Origin: Cephalotrichum gorgonifer
Lineage: Eukaryota; Ascomycota; Sordariomycetes; Microascales; Microascaceae
Assembly: GCA_900312665.1 (NCBI GenBank)
Contig: ONZQ02000015.1
Span: forward strand, 1-64,000
Direction of reading: 5' to 3'
Length of the DNA: 64,000 bases
In this document: one piece after another, positions 44,765 to 57,203 of the stretch
Layout: every line of letters begins with the position of its first letter
How positions within the stretch are numbered: position 1 is the first letter of the stretch
Translations under genes and position numbers: made by a program
Notes under the pieces: generated by a model
Seen by the model: only the letters and a program-made list of their open reading frames with translations
Databases searched by the model: none
What the model was told of the DNA's origin: nothing

Positions 44765-46815
44765 TTACCAGGTCTCCACCTCGTCCTTGGCCTTGCCATC
44801 TGCTGGAGCATCGTTTGCACCATTGACGGTCGCGGGCGTCCCCTCATCTTCAACAGGTTGGGCGGGGGCCTCGGCGCCGTCCTTTGCCTCCTGAGACTCC
44901 GCGGGGACGACGTCGACGGTCGCGTCGGCAGCGGCGGCCGGTGTCTCGACAGGCTCCGAATGACTCTTGAGCTCGGCAGCGGCCGCATCCGATTCGTCAG
45001 GCTCCGAAACCTCGAGCTCGGCAATCTCAGCCATTACTTTAGTGACGGCCGGGTCCTCCTGAACCGGTGTATCCGCAACTGAGGAGTCGTCCGCGATAGC
45101 GTCCTCGATCTTGCGCTCGTCATCCTCCCGAGGCTCCACCACCTCTTGCTCCTTGGCTATTTCGGGAACGACAACTTCGCTGGGCTTCTCCGGCTCTGCG
45201 GGGACGACCCCCTGATCCACCTCTTTCGATGCGGCGGCCATCTCCTCCGTGATCGGCTCGGCCGTGGTGACTTCGATCCTCTTGCGCGGAGTGGTGGATC
45301 TTGAGGGGCTGGCGGAGCGAGAGGCGAGCCGCCCCATTCTCGAACCCCCTCTAGCCACGCTACTCTCCCGGTCACTTCGATCACCCTGTCGGGTAGCCGG
45401 GCGCCTCGCGACGGTGACTTTGCGCGGGGGTGTTGCGGGCCCCTTCTCGGCCGTCTTCGACTGCGAGCTTTTTGTGGGGCGCATCATACGGGCAAGGAAG
45501 CCCTCATCAACCTCCCTATCCAGCTTCGGTGCGGGCCTATCCTGAGTGGTCTTTTTGGGCGGTGGGCCGATGCTGGATCGTGTCCGGCTGGCGTTGGACA
45601 GGTCGCGGCGGAGAGTCGGGGTGTTCGAGGCACTGGTTCTGCTCGACGAGCGAACGGGGCCCGTAGAGGAGCCCGACGAGAGCCTGGAGCCCGACGCGGT
45701 GGTATGCGAGGTGAGGGACGACGGGAGCTTGACGGGCTTCGTCGGAGACTTCACCTTGGGCTTGACGAAGCCTATGCCAGAGATATGAGGGGGTGATAGC
45801 TGAATTGAGGCTGGCTTCCGGGCGCCGGAGGAAGGAGTCTGCTTCTGGGAGGTGGTGGCGGCGGTGGCCTTCTTGGGGGTGACGGTTGACGCTGGCTTCT
45901 TGACGGCGGCGGTATGCGATGCCTGAGTGACGGTTAGGGTCTTCGGCTCCCTGGGCGAGGGGGTACTCGCGTGCTTGGCCGCGGATGGCGACTTCGCTCC
46001 GGGCCTCACTGAAGGCTTGGAGACTGTCAAGTTGGCAGGACGGGGGGCCGTTGTCGACTTGGCCCCCTGTTTGGTGGTCGCATCTGGGATGTTCTTGACG
46101 GCGGGAGATGCAGGGGCAGATGGAGCAGTGAGGTTGGCCCCGTTCTCCTTCTCCCTGGTGGTCGAGACGGGTTTCGGCTTCGCCTTCTCAACCGGTTTGG
46201 GTGCCGAGGTCCCGTTGCTCCTCGGGGTGGGTTCTGAGCTGGACGGGACATCAGGAGATGGTTTGACTGGAGGCACGTTCGGAGAGTCTTTCGCGGATTC
46301 TTTCGAGGCCGTCTTGGGGGCCTCTTTCGGGGCGTCTTTTAGAAGGCTTGCAAAAGAGCTCTTGACAGCTTCCACAGGGACGCTCGTGGAATCTGGCTTG
46401 TCTGGCACGCTCGTGGCCGTGGTGTCAGCGCCCTCGGTTGTGCTACTGCTTAGGCGGCTTGGCGAGATGCTAGGGCCTCTCTGGAGGCCGACTCGCCCAT
46501 CCTTTTCTATCGCAATAAAATTCGTTCGCATCTTGTTGGCAAGGGGTCTATAGTCGGAGCCTGAAGATGATTGGGTATGAGTTAGACACAGCCACTTCTC
46601 GTTTTCAAGGGGGAATTGGCGCCTGCGGGGACCACCTGAGGGGCAGAAAGGAGAGGAGGGTCGTCCGCTTCTTGCTAAGGGACGAGGACAAGAAGAAGCT
46701 AGCTAGGGGATGTCTCACCAGATGACGACGGACTGAGGGCACGTCCACGTTCGGGAGGACTCGCGGAGTCGTCCTTGTTTTCGAACATGGCGCGGAGGTT
46801 CTTAACCTGACTCAT
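44765..46815 (-). CDS. Ser/Pro/Lys-rich low-complexity protein
   Basis: A 630-residue protein. Exon 1 is 46815-46719 (MSQVKNLRAMFENKDDSASP) and exon 2 is 46560-44765, joined to read SSSG-SDYRPLANKMRTNF. Only the first about 60 residues look like a conserved module: KNLRAMFEN, then RPLANKMRTNFIAIEKDGR, a pattern I associate with a widespread fungal family of unknown function often annotated as mucin-like. The remainder is disordered, dominated by Ala, Pro, Ser, Lys and Thr, with basic SPTKPVKLPSS and RSASPSRSTTPRKR patches. An acidic C-terminal 150 residues follows (EEMAAASKEVD through KAKDEVETW). The charge split suggests cytoskeleton or cell-cortex binding, which is only an inference. Confidence 0.8.
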
Positions 46816-48704
46816 GTTGGCGGTTGTATGGGCGACCAAGTGTAGAAGAATGGATGTGGTGGGCGAGAAGTCGAGGTCGAGGTCGGGTTGGGACCCTTAG
46901 GATATGGCGGCGGCGGTGGAGGTGATGTGGCTTGACAGCTACTGGGGCAACGTAGGGCTCAGCCCGTCAAACGGACAAGAGGCAGGAACTGGCGGAGTCG
47001 AGGGGACGGCTACAAGCACACGGAGTACGTGTACTCGTACGGTGGTTGTGAGACGCGAATGTAAATGTGGCTCGATGATATATGCATGCCGCAAGTCGTG
47101 GATTGTGTGTGGTGTCTCTGTCAACTCGCGCCGAAGCGGCAGAGCGTTGCGCCGTCACGACATGCGATGGGGCCCAGTAACGAGAGGTTAGGTGTCAACA
47201 GGAGATAGGTGAGACGACAGGGAGGGGGGGAGAGACAGAGACGGAGACGCGATGGGGAAGCGAGAGACTTGCGGGGTTGGATGGGTGGTTGTACTTGGTT
47301 GCTGCGGAGAAAGGGGGAGGATAATAGGTGCTGGATGCTCTTGCTTTTTTCCCCTTGTCTGTGGTGGAAGAACCTGAGGCAGTCTGCGAGTAATACTCCG
47401 TACTCCAGTACACTTTGGTTACATGGATGTAGTACACTACTCGTACGAGTACTTGTACAGGTAAACTTCCCGACATGATGCAGGAGGGGGACGCCAGAGA
47501 TGGGATGGGTCCGTTTCATTGGGCTCCTGAAATTACATGGGCCGTTTCGTACAAACGGCCGTCTGATGCATGCCCAGGCAGACTTGTACTACCTGTATGT
47601 AACTAATACGGAGTATGGAGCAGGAGGTCTAGCCAGACCCCCCGAAACTATTAGCTGGTGGACCCCTGGAAATTATCGCGTTTGACTGCTTTGGGCTGTC
47701 CGGGGGTCTTAGCGCACCTGCGGCTGCTTTTATGCCCAAACATTCGTGCAGGAACAGAGCAGGAAGGAGCAAGGGGTAATTATACAGTACATGTATCCGT
47801 CCTAAAATACTCCGTCTATGCATGGACACATCCACACGTGTGCTTTAGTGCGAACAGCTTTGCAGTTGACAGTACTATGTGAAGTCGTCGTCTAGCTAGC
47901 CCGACCCGTGCTTGCCTGTTTTACGAGTGTTCGCTCAAGTACATCTTTGATATAATACGACATTGAGTGTGGAGATAATTCGAGCACTAGGACGGCCTAT
48001 GTGGTTGTGGACGGACCTGTATTACGGAGCCACTAGAAGTAGTATTACTCTTGGTAGGAGCTACGAGTAATAGGCTCGTTCAATGTGGAGCTACCGACTA
48101 CTTGTATGTACTCCGTATTTTGGACATCTCTCGATTGCCCACAGCTCAACAAGTGATACTCGCATTATTGCTAGAGGAGAGACTTACGTTTTGGCGCATC
48201 TTTGAGGGCCTGTCTGTCTACTCGTACTCGTACCTGTAGACTAAATATCCGGCCTGACCGAGCCCATCCCGGAGATCAAGGCGATCTCTGTTTCGCGTTC
48301 GTGATAGAGCGCTCGTGAGAAGAACACTTAGAGATCCGGCCAATGGATGGCGGCCATTGTCAGTTGCAGTTGCATCTCATATTACAAGCCACCCCTTAAT
48401 ACAAGTTGCAGCCAAACTCCGTATCCATGTGTGTTTGCTGTGGTTGATGGAAGCTGGGCGGAGCCACAGAGTGAGTGTGGCGTTCCTTGCTCGGATGGAA
48501 CCTAGCCCAAAGCCGAAGCCACAGCTGGAATCTTGGGGCTTCGGTACGTACCACCGCCGATGGCCGGAGCACTTTTTTTTGGTGACGCGACCAAGCTCCA
48601 GTATTTCTTTTTCCAGGGTCGTCCAAGACGAATTGAGTACCGACCTGCAAGTCAAATAAACCACCGATATCCCAGATCCGAGCCAGAGACACCAAACTGT
48701 CACA
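46816..48704. other. Divergent intergenic region with repeated short motifs
   Basis: About 1.9 kb upstream of LYS12. No gene, but the highest density of TACGGAGTA/TACTCCGTA words (47394, 47607 and 48109) and GTAC palindromes (ACTCGTACGAGT at 47439-47450, CTCGTACTCGTAC at 48221-48233). Confidence 0.55.
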
Positions 48705-49901
48705 ATGGCTACCAGGGCGCTTCGAATTGGTATGCCGAACCCCTGTCCCGCCCCATCTGCCCCATCCCCGGCACCAAGAAGGCCCCCCGCCTCCCGTCGC
48801 TGGTAGACTAGACCTCTAACAAGCTCTCTCCCTCACCCCCCTTCTCCAGGCCTCATTCCCGGCGATGGCATCGGCAAGGAGGTCATCCCCGCCGGCCGCC
48901 GCGTCCTCGAGGCCCTCCCCGCCTCCCTCGGCCTGAAGTTCTCCTTCGTCGACCTCCGGGCCGGCTTCGAGGCCTTTGAGCAGACCGGCGCCGCCCTCCC
49001 CGAGAAGACCGTCGACGCCCTCAAGGCCGAGTGCGACGGCGCCCTCTTCGGCGCCGTGAGCTCGCCCAGCTCCCCCGTCAAGGGCTACTCCTCCCCCATC
49101 GTCGCCCTGCGCAAGAGGCTCGACCTCTACGCCAACGTCCGCCCCGTCAAGTCCGTCGGCACCGCCAGGAACCCCATCGACATGGTCATCGTCCGCGAGA
49201 ACACCGAGGACCTCTACGTCAAGGAGGAGCGCACCTTCGACGCCGCAGACGGCAGCGGCAAGGTCGCCGAGGCCATCAAGCGCATCTCCGAGAAGGCCTC
49301 CTTCCGCATCGCCTCCATGGCCGGCGAGATCGCCCTCCGCCGCCAGAAGATCCGCGAGTCCGGCTCCCCCAGCATCCACGCCTCGCCCCTCGTCACCATC
49401 ACCCACAAGTCCAACGTCCTCTCCCAGACCGACGGCCTCTTCCGCACCACCTCCCGCAGCGCCCTCGCCCAGGACCGCTTCTCCTCCGTCGGCGTCGACG
49501 AGCAGATCATCGACTCCATGGTCTACAAGCTCTTCCGCCAGCCCGAGACCTACGACGTCATCGTCGCCCCCAACCTCTACGGTGACATCCTCTCCGACGG
49601 CGCCGCCGCCCTCGTCGGCTCCCTCGGCCTCGTCCCCAGCGCCAACGTCGGCGAGGGCTTCGCCATCGGCGAGCCCTGCCACGGCAGCGCCCCCGACATC
49701 ATGGGCCAGAACATCGCGAACCCCATCGCCACCCTGAGGAGCGCCGCGCTCATGCTGGAGTTCCTGAATGAGGAGGCCGCCGCCGCCAAGATCTACGCCG
49801 CCGTTGACGGTAACCTCGAGGAGGGCAAGGTGCTCAGCCCTGACCTGGGCGGCAAGGCGACGACGGAGGAGGTCATCGAGGATGTCCTCAAGAGGCTGTA
49901 G
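48705..49901 (+). CDS. LYS12: Homoisocitrate dehydrogenase, mitochondrial
   Basis: NAD-dependent oxidative decarboxylation of homoisocitrate to 2-oxoadipate, in the fungal alpha-aminoadipate route to lysine. Exons 48705-48729 (MATRALRI) and 48850-49901 give 358 residues. Motifs are LIPGDGIGKEV (substrate/cofactor loop), RKRLDLYANVRPVKS, VIVRENTEDLYVKEERT (typical of homoisocitrate rather than isocitrate enzymes), NLYGDILSDGAAALVGSLGL with metal-binding Asp residues, and HGSAPDIMGQNIANP. The nine-residue first exon is followed directly by the fold, so any mitochondrial signal is very short. Codon use is extremely C/G-biased at third positions, suggesting high expression, and this produces long shadow frames on the opposite strand. 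Confidence 0.95.
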
Positions 49902-50430
49902 GTCGGTTGAAGAAAAGTGTCCACGTTGGTTTCCATTTATAGTACCGCATCTACGGGTGTGTAAATGCTAGGAATAGACAGTAAGATAATAAAAACGGAG
50001 ATGCAATGTCATACTGCACAGAGTGGATTCGGGTATGATTTCTATAGTACACGCTCAACGTTTTTTTTTTCCCTTTCTTGACATCCCTTGTGCGATACGC
50101 CCACCTAGCGGGATAACAGAAGTCTAATTCTATCAACATCTCAGTTGCAAAACACAACTTCTGCCAAGCTTCCCCCAAAACATCCGCAACGCCTTCTACC
50201 CTATCTCGTCTGGTGTATATGACATTGCTAGATCTGGAGATCAGTCGCTCAGGCTGTAAAATACAATACCGCTCTCCCCTCCTCCATTAGTCGTACAACC
50301 AGTTAGGGACGATCGGTTGGTGTTTATTGTACATGTATCGCGGGATGCCACCCATTCTCGCGATACGTAGCAGTCGACCGGCGTGACGGGGTCGATCTCA
50401 TCACCGGCCTCGCCATCCATTAGCCGCCGC
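49902..50430. other. Convergent 3' region of LYS12 and MEF1
   Basis: About 530 bp holding the two 3' untranslated regions. Nothing else seen. Confidence 0.6.
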
Positions 50431-53122
50431 TTACTTGGTCCGCTTGGCCTCGAGCTCCGCCTCGTACTTGGCGACCAACTCCTTCCTACACTCGATTGTT
50501 AGAGATGTCATGATTAAGAGGGGGAGAAGGGGAGAGAGGGGGGGGGGGGTAAGGAAAAAAATCGGAACCAGAGAAGAAGGGCCAATAAACTTACTGTAGA
50601 TGAGGAGGTGCGGCGGCATAGTGACTGAACTCCATGTTGAACTCGCCCTTACCCTGCGTCGCGGCCCTGAGCTGAGAGCTGAAGCCGAACATAGAGTTCA
50701 GGCTGCAGTCCGACGTGCTCACGAAGTCCTCGACGCCGACCTCGGTGTCGTGAATCGTGGCCATGCGCTTGTTCAGCAGCATGAGGATGTTACCCTGGAA
50801 CTCGTTCGGCGCCGTGATGGACGTCTTCATGAGCGGCTCGAGCACCTGCCCGTTCGCCTCCTTGAACGCCTTCTCGAAGGCCATCTGCGTCGCCAGGCTG
50901 AAGGCGTAGTCGGACGAGTCGGTAGGGTGAGTGGCACCGTCGTTGATAACCATCTTCGCGCCGATAACCTTGTGACCGAGGAGCGGGCCCTTGTTGCAGG
51001 CCAGCTCGAAGCCCTTGGCGCAAGCGCTGAGGAACTTCTCGGGGATGGCGCCGCCGACGACCTGCTGCTCGAACACGTTGGTCTTGGGGTCGTCGTTGGG
51101 CTCGATGTAGCCCGCCACGCGGGCGTAGTCGCCCGGTCCGCCGGACTGGCGTCGGAGGAGGAAGTCGAAGTCGGTCCGCTGGCCGATCGTCTCCCGGTAC
51201 GACACGCGCGGCTGGCCCGTCACGCAGTCGACCTTGTACTCACGGCGTAGGCGCTCGACGTAGATCTCGAGGTGGAGCTCGCCCATGCCGGAGATGATGG
51301 TCTCCTCGCTCTCGGGGTCGACGTGCAGGCGGAAGGTGGGATCCTCGCGCTGGAAGCGGTTCATAGCCTTACTGAAGTTGTCCGAGTCGCCGGACTTCTT
51401 GGGCTTGATGGAGAGCGACATGACGGCATCGGGCACGAACATGGAGGACATGGTGTAGGGGAGGTTGCCGTCCGTGAAGGTGTCGCCCGACGCACAGTCG
51501 ACGCCGAACACGGCGCAGATCTCGCCGGCACCGATCTCGGAGACGTCCTCGAGCTCGTTGGAGTGCATCCGCACGATCCTAGGAATCCTGACTTTCTTAC
51601 CGTTCCTCGAGTTGAAGAGGTAGCTGCTCTTCTTGAGCTTCCCTTGGTAGACCCGGATGTACGTGAGCTGGCCGTAGTTGTTTTCCTCAAGCTTGAACGC
51701 TAGGCCGACGAAGGGGAGCGAGTCGTACGGGAGTAGCTTGACGGGCTTCTCGTCCTTCGATTTATCGAGACCCAGATTCTCAACCTGGCCAGGGTCCGGT
51801 AGGTAATCGCAGACGGCGTCGAGCATGAGCTGGACACCCTTGTCACCGAGGGCGGTGCCCATCAGGACGGGCGAGAACTTGCGCGCGATGGTGGCGCGGC
51901 GGATGGCGGCCTTGATCTGCGGGATGGTCGGTTCCTGCTCTTCGATGAACATCTCAGCCATCTCGTCATCGACGTCGGCGAGCTTCTCGATAAGGGCCTG
52001 TCGCTTCTCCTGGGCAAATTCCTTCAGGTGGGCCGGGATCTCGTCCGTCGTCCTCAGCTTCGTGCCCCGCGGGCCCTCGAAGTATACGGACTTCATCTCG
52101 ATGAGGTCCACAACGCCCGCGAACTCGTTCTCGGCACCGATGGGGATCTGGAGGGCGGCGGCGGGGATCTTGAGCTTAGTGTTGATCTGCTCAACGGCCT
52201 TCCAGGGGTTTGCGCCCATCCGGTCCATCTTGTTCACGAAGGTGATGCGGGGGACGCTGTACCGCTTCATCTGGCGGTCGACGGTGATGGTCTGACTCTG
52301 CACGGCGCTGACTGCGCACATGATCATGACGGCGCCGTCGAGGACGCGCAGCGCGCGCTCGACCTCAATAGTGAAGTCGATATGGCCGGGTGTGTCGATG
52401 AGGTTGATATGGTATTTCCTGTCCTGGCCGTTCTCGTCGGTCTTGTGCCAGTCGCAGAAGGTGGCGGCAGACTGGATGGTGATGCCCTTCTCGCGCTCGA
52501 GGTCCATGGAGTCCATCTTGGCGCCGACGGAGTCCTTTCCGCGGACCTCGTGTATGGCCTTGATCCTGCCAGTGTAGTAGAGGACACGCTCAGTGACGGT
52601 GGTCTTTCCGCTGTCGATATGGGCCTGAGAGATGGAGCGTCAGCGGGTGAGCCAAGGAGGGTAAGGATGGGGGCCGGGGGAGAAAAGAACGAAAGGGGGC
52701 GGGCTCGACATACAGCGATACCGATATTCCTCACGCGAGCAAGTCTCTCGGCCTCCTGGGGATTCATCCCTGCGGCAACCATATCCGGAGTCAGCTTCGA
52801 CGAGTCGTCCTGCGCCATCCTTAACCTAGTACCCAGACAGAGCGTTAGCATTCTTGCGACTGGCGACCCCCTTGAACTCGCTCCTCGGGGTGTATGGGAT
52901 GTATGGATTCGGGGTGACGTCGTACGCTTCTTGGGCCGCATCTACGGAGCGCGCCCACGGCGTCGTGCTGAACCTCCGACCGGCCGCTATCCTCTGCAGC
53001 GATGGGCGAGCGACATTAGAGGGAACGGCGAAGGCGAGCCGCTGGGCGCGGCTGGCCAGAGAGTTGTGTGTGGCATTGAAAAGGCCGCCGTTGACGGCCC
53101 TAGCGGCTCGGATGACCCTCAT
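50431..53122 (-). CDS. MEF1: Mitochondrial elongation factor G 1
   Basis: Translocation GTPase of mitochondrial ribosomes, 797 residues in four exons: 53122-52926, 52825-52714, 52624-50595 and 50485-50431. The N-terminus MRVIRAARAVNGG and RRFSTTPWARS are a presequence with a likely cleavage zone. G-domain motifs are AHIDSGKTT (G1), DTPGH (G3) and NKMDR (G4). The switch region is KGITIQSAATF. Domains II-V follow with RQSGGPGDYARV and DGATHPTDSSDYAFSLATQMAF, ending in a Lys/Glu-rich tail, ELVAKYEAELEAKRTK. Exon 1 to 2 joins within the Ala codon of AQEA-LRMAQDDSS, fixed by phase. Intron 3 carries 12 C on the sense strand. Length is normal for fungal Mef1. Confidence 0.96.
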
Positions 53123-53950
53123 TTCGAAGTCGAGTCTGCGATAGCGGGCAGACGTCGGGACATTTGCAGTGGGCGAGAGGAGAAGGAAGGAGGGAGAGGG
53201 AAAGAGGCGAGGTGTGGTTCGGATGTGTTGCTAGCGCAGGTTCGATAGTCAGTGGCTTGCTCGTCGGGAATAATTTTTTTTGGTCCCGTCTAACGAGTAC
53301 AAGTCTGTCTCGTCTGACAGGCCAGGGGACCGAAACCCGGCTCCACCAAAACAGGAACGCGCATTCACGTGTTGTCACTTATATTAGAATCAAGTCCAGG
53401 CTTAGTCGGAGCTGAGCAAAAGAGCTAGGTGTAAGGCGCCTGTCCAGAATCAATATTTTACTTTAATGGTTTTGATACCATCTACGCGGGTATTTATATG
53501 GATAGCTCGTAATGATGTACATTTATGTTCCATCTGCTGGTGCGATTCCAACTCAGCAAGTCTTTCCACATCCAAAAGCTATGTAATTCACTCATCTGCC
53601 CTCGCCTCATTTGAAGTCATCCAAGCATCGGGTCCTCTGCCCTCGAAGGGCATAGGACAGTCTAATATCTACGTAGATACGGATCTATCTCAGGCTAACT
53701 GCCGAAAAGAAAGACTTATGGGTATATATATATCCGTGTGAATATCTCCATCGCGCCGATTCTCCCCCCGTATTTGTAAAATAGAAGAGTCCCAAGAGGG
53801 GGGAAAATAGTAACCGTAAAACGCCTGTCGTGCATGTAGAGTACATCCGCCCGCAGTTGATAAGTCGCGGAGAGGGCTATGTAAGAGAGCCCGCCTCCGG
53901 GGTGGCCTCGCTCCGTAACTTGCCAGAGTTCGTCGACATCCCGGGAGGAA
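53123..53950. other. Intergenic, no gene seen
   Basis: MEF1 promoter and 3' flank of the aspartic protease. Nothing else recognised. Confidence 0.55.
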
Positions 53951-55598
53951 TTAGAAAGCGGCCCAAAAGGCCAAGGAGATGGCCAGTATCGCCGGCAGCT
54001 GCAAGGCCCCCGGAATCCAGCCGGCGTTCTGGAACCCAGTAGACGCCGAGAAGTCCGGCGCGGTGCCGCTGGGTGGCGTGTCCGTCTGCCCCTGATTCGG
54101 CGCCGCCGTCGCAGAGGGGATGGCCGCTCCGTAACTCGGGAATGGCACGATATTGCTCTTCGTCTCGTTGAAATCAGTCTGCGCCATACCCACCTGGTTG
54201 TTGACAATGTCAAAAACCACGTAGGCGGAGCGCAGGAACGTCCCGCCGAGAATGTATGGGGGCCCGCCGAAATCCTGGATGCCGAACAGGCAGGCGTCCT
54301 GCCCCTTATACGGACTGTCGCTCGGGAACACCGGCGGCTGGCCTAGCGTGATGTCGAGCACAAGCTCGTTCATGGGGACGATGACCTTTGGTCCGTCGGG
54401 GCCCCCGAAGCCGAACGTGAAGCTTCCGGGGCTCTCCTTCCGGTAGCAGGGGATGAGGGGCTGTCGCAGGACTGCAGAGAAGTCGACGCCGACCTCACGC
54501 CACATCTGGTCCACGAGGTCTGCGGGCAGGGACGAGAGGGTCGTGCCCGAGTCAAGCACCACTTGTATGGGGTAGCTCGTAGTCGTCAAGGTGTCGGACC
54601 CTGAGGGGCTGGACGCTTGGACCGAAGTCAGGGGTACCCTGAAATGGTCAAACTCGTCGGAGTTGTCGGCCGTAGTCACGTTGAGGGACATCATAGAACC
54701 GGTGTATTTCTCCACGTCGACGCCCCCGAATAGGATATTCCCCATCTGTGAGTCTGGAGAACGTATTGGTCAGCCCTGTATCAATTTCCGTGGCGCACGA
54801 GCCCCGCGCATGCCGCTGCGTTTCTCCCAGACTTCAGATATATCTCTTACCAAAGTCATTCAGCCAGAGACTGTAGGCGACAGAATTCGTGACGTTAGCT
54901 TTTGCCAGCGCCACAGGCAGGTTGTCGTATTGTATCCGCGATGTCCGGACAGAGGCCTCGTTGAGCATGTAGCCGATGCCCACGATGCCGTGGTTCAACG
55001 TCGTGTTGAGCCCGAGGCCCAGCGTCATGTTTTTTACGGATGAGTCGCCGATATCGAAGGTGTCTTGGAAGTAGTCGCCGAAGACGTATGATTCGTCCAG
55101 GTAGGTTATTTCCAAGCCGTCCTGGATGAACTCACGGTATGTCTCGGAGTCGCTAGGGTTAACTGCGAGGGTGGCCGCACAGTTAGCTTGAGCTGTAGTA
55201 CCGCCTATGCGCCTCCCAGCACTTTTGATCGGGTGAGGGGAACGGAGCCTGAGGGTACACTTACAACTTCCCAGCGGGCAGGGGTCAGTGGAGAAACGCC
55301 TTGAGCACACTGCCGCATTTGAGGCAGGTATCCAGGTATCGCTGCTCCCTGTATCTAATAGGAGTACGACGTCTTGCGGCGGCGTTCCTACGCTGCATGT
55401 CGAGAAGTATCCGCCCCGTGCCTTTTCGTTTGTTATCACCTCCTCGACGGTTTTTGGTGCTCGTCTCTGGAGTGGCGACGGTGCGACGCTGCGCCGCTCT
55501 TGCACCTCCAGCAGCAGCACGCCCGGCGGCGTTCGCTCCGCGCCCAGCATACCGAGGGCCAGCGCCCCTGAGGCCAGCAAGCAGCCGGATCTCCTCAT
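53951..55598 (-). CDS. GPI-anchored aspartic protease (yapsin-like, A1 family)
   Basis: Secreted pepsin-type protease probably anchored at the plasma membrane or wall, 482 residues. Exons are 55598-55265, 55162-54851 and 54753-53951, with phases consistent. A signal peptide (RRSGCLLASGALALGML) and propeptide precede GGYFSTCSVGTPPQ. The two catalytic sites are DTGSSDTWIP (first Asp, residues about 80-90) and LDSGTTLSSLP (second Asp). The tail is Ser/Thr/Pro-rich with a terminal hydrophobic stretch, ALQLPAILAISLAFWAAF, as in GPI proteins such as yapsins, which act on cell-wall and surface proteins. Start 55598 is preferred over an in-frame ATG at 55649, as it puts the hydrophobic core at the N-terminus. 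Confidence 0.92.
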
Positions 55599-55649
55599 CT
55601 TGCCCGCACTATAGTCGGAATTGTCGCTGCCCGGGTTCCAACAACGCAA

Positions 55650-57203
55650 ACTGCCTAATCAACGGTATGAGACTAGCTCGGAATGTTCGTGGCCGTGGCG
55701 GGTGGTCGGACGGCAGGGAGGTTTGCGATTGCATGCGGCTTCATAGAAGGAAGGAAAAGGGGGTGGGAGGAGAAGCAGATCCCAGAGTCGATAGTTCGGC
55801 GGCGTCGAGAGAGAAAAGTGCGTTGAAGGGCTTGGCTTGCCCAGACGGCTGTGACACGCGTAACAGCCTGGTTGTGGAGGCGCCAAGGGACGTACTCGGA
55901 AGAGGTATTAGCGGGTAGCGCCGCCGAGAGAACCGATATTAGTGGGACTGAAGTTTTTATGGGACCGAAGTGGCGCCAAGCAATCGCATTCACCGACCAA
56001 GCGCATTGAATACAGGTCCCAAGGCTCGGCGCGGGCCGCCAAGGTCAGGAGGTCCCTAGGCGAAGAGGTGGGCTTACGACGACGGAGGCGGGGACGGAAA
56101 GACAGGCACGTAATGCTTACCGCATAGGGAACCGACTTGGGGGAGGCCCAAGTCGCACAGTGGTCAGGGTTGTGGCACTTGAGTCTTGGCACAAAAAGTG
56201 AAACAGACGCAGGGCGGAATAGGACGTTTCGTCGATACGAGTACTTGTATATGCGGAAGGAAGATTTAGGTGGGATTTCGGGGATCGAGTAGATCGTTTA
56301 ATAGATATACTCCGAATCAGATAAACAGAATCAATTTACAACGAACAGAACAGTCTGGGGCGAGACTGAGTCGAAAATGCTGTCGTGGATACATACTTGT
56401 ACTACGGATGAGGCGGCCTGTCGTCTTTGGCGAAATGAGCCCCTGCCGTCACGAAGTAATCCCTTGGCGGCAAGAGCTACCCCGGTCCGGGGTTCTAAGA
56501 AATATTATGCAGAAGGCAAGGTTGGTGGTCTACAAGTACTTGCCTCACATGCCGGGCAATTATTACAAACATAGCGAGCCTGCATTGAGCGTATCCTTAC
56601 TTGCATGTACCTACTTGTATGGTATGTGTGTGGTAGAGACTGGCGCCCAATGATGGGCAAACCTCTTCCTCCTGTTTGTCTGTTTGTTTTTGGTACTGAC
56701 CCTGAGAGGGCATGTCTATACTCCGTAATATTTAGGTACATGGATCTGTCACTCTTCAGAGGTAGTGAGTGTACAGACAGCCAGCCTTTTCCCTCCCCCT
56801 TTTCGCAGCATGTATTATTAATAATACGTACAGGCTAATTGATAACCTCCGGGCGCGTCTGCTCCCTTTCAACAACTACAGCTTGTGCACTCTTGCTGTT
56901 GGTAGGGACCCTCGGCCTCGCTAGGAGTAGCTGGTGGCGCCTCGCACCTTTGTCCATGCCACGTTCGGGCCAGGCGGGGTGGGCTGGGTTTCATAATCAG
57001 TGCGTGGGTGAACCGCTGAAACGTGAAGCACAGGGACAGGCGCAGTCGATGTATTAACATATCCTCAGCCACACGGATATGTGACCTATGCTGGAGACCT
57101 CGATGGCCCTATGATAATCCTCGTATGCACTTGTCGAACAAACGAAGGGCCAGCACCAAAAGGCCGGCACAAGCTCTGGGTGGTCTTTACCCTGTCCCAT
57201 CAT
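55650..57203. other. Intergenic, no gene seen
   Basis: Promoter of the protease and 3' flank of the CAB4-type gene. Holds a GTAC word (56236-56249) and one TACTCCGTA (56719-56727). Confidence 0.55.

Noticed and set aside
48816..49682. 288-codon minus-strand frame opposite LYS12
   Set aside because: Dominated by Gly/Ala/Asp/Val repeats produced by the extreme third-position C bias of LYS12.
52028..53248. 406-codon plus-strand frame opposite MEF1
   Set aside because: It mirrors MEF1 exons, is rich in Val/Asp/Gly as expected of an antisense frame of GC3-biased code, has no domain, and crosses MEF1 introns.
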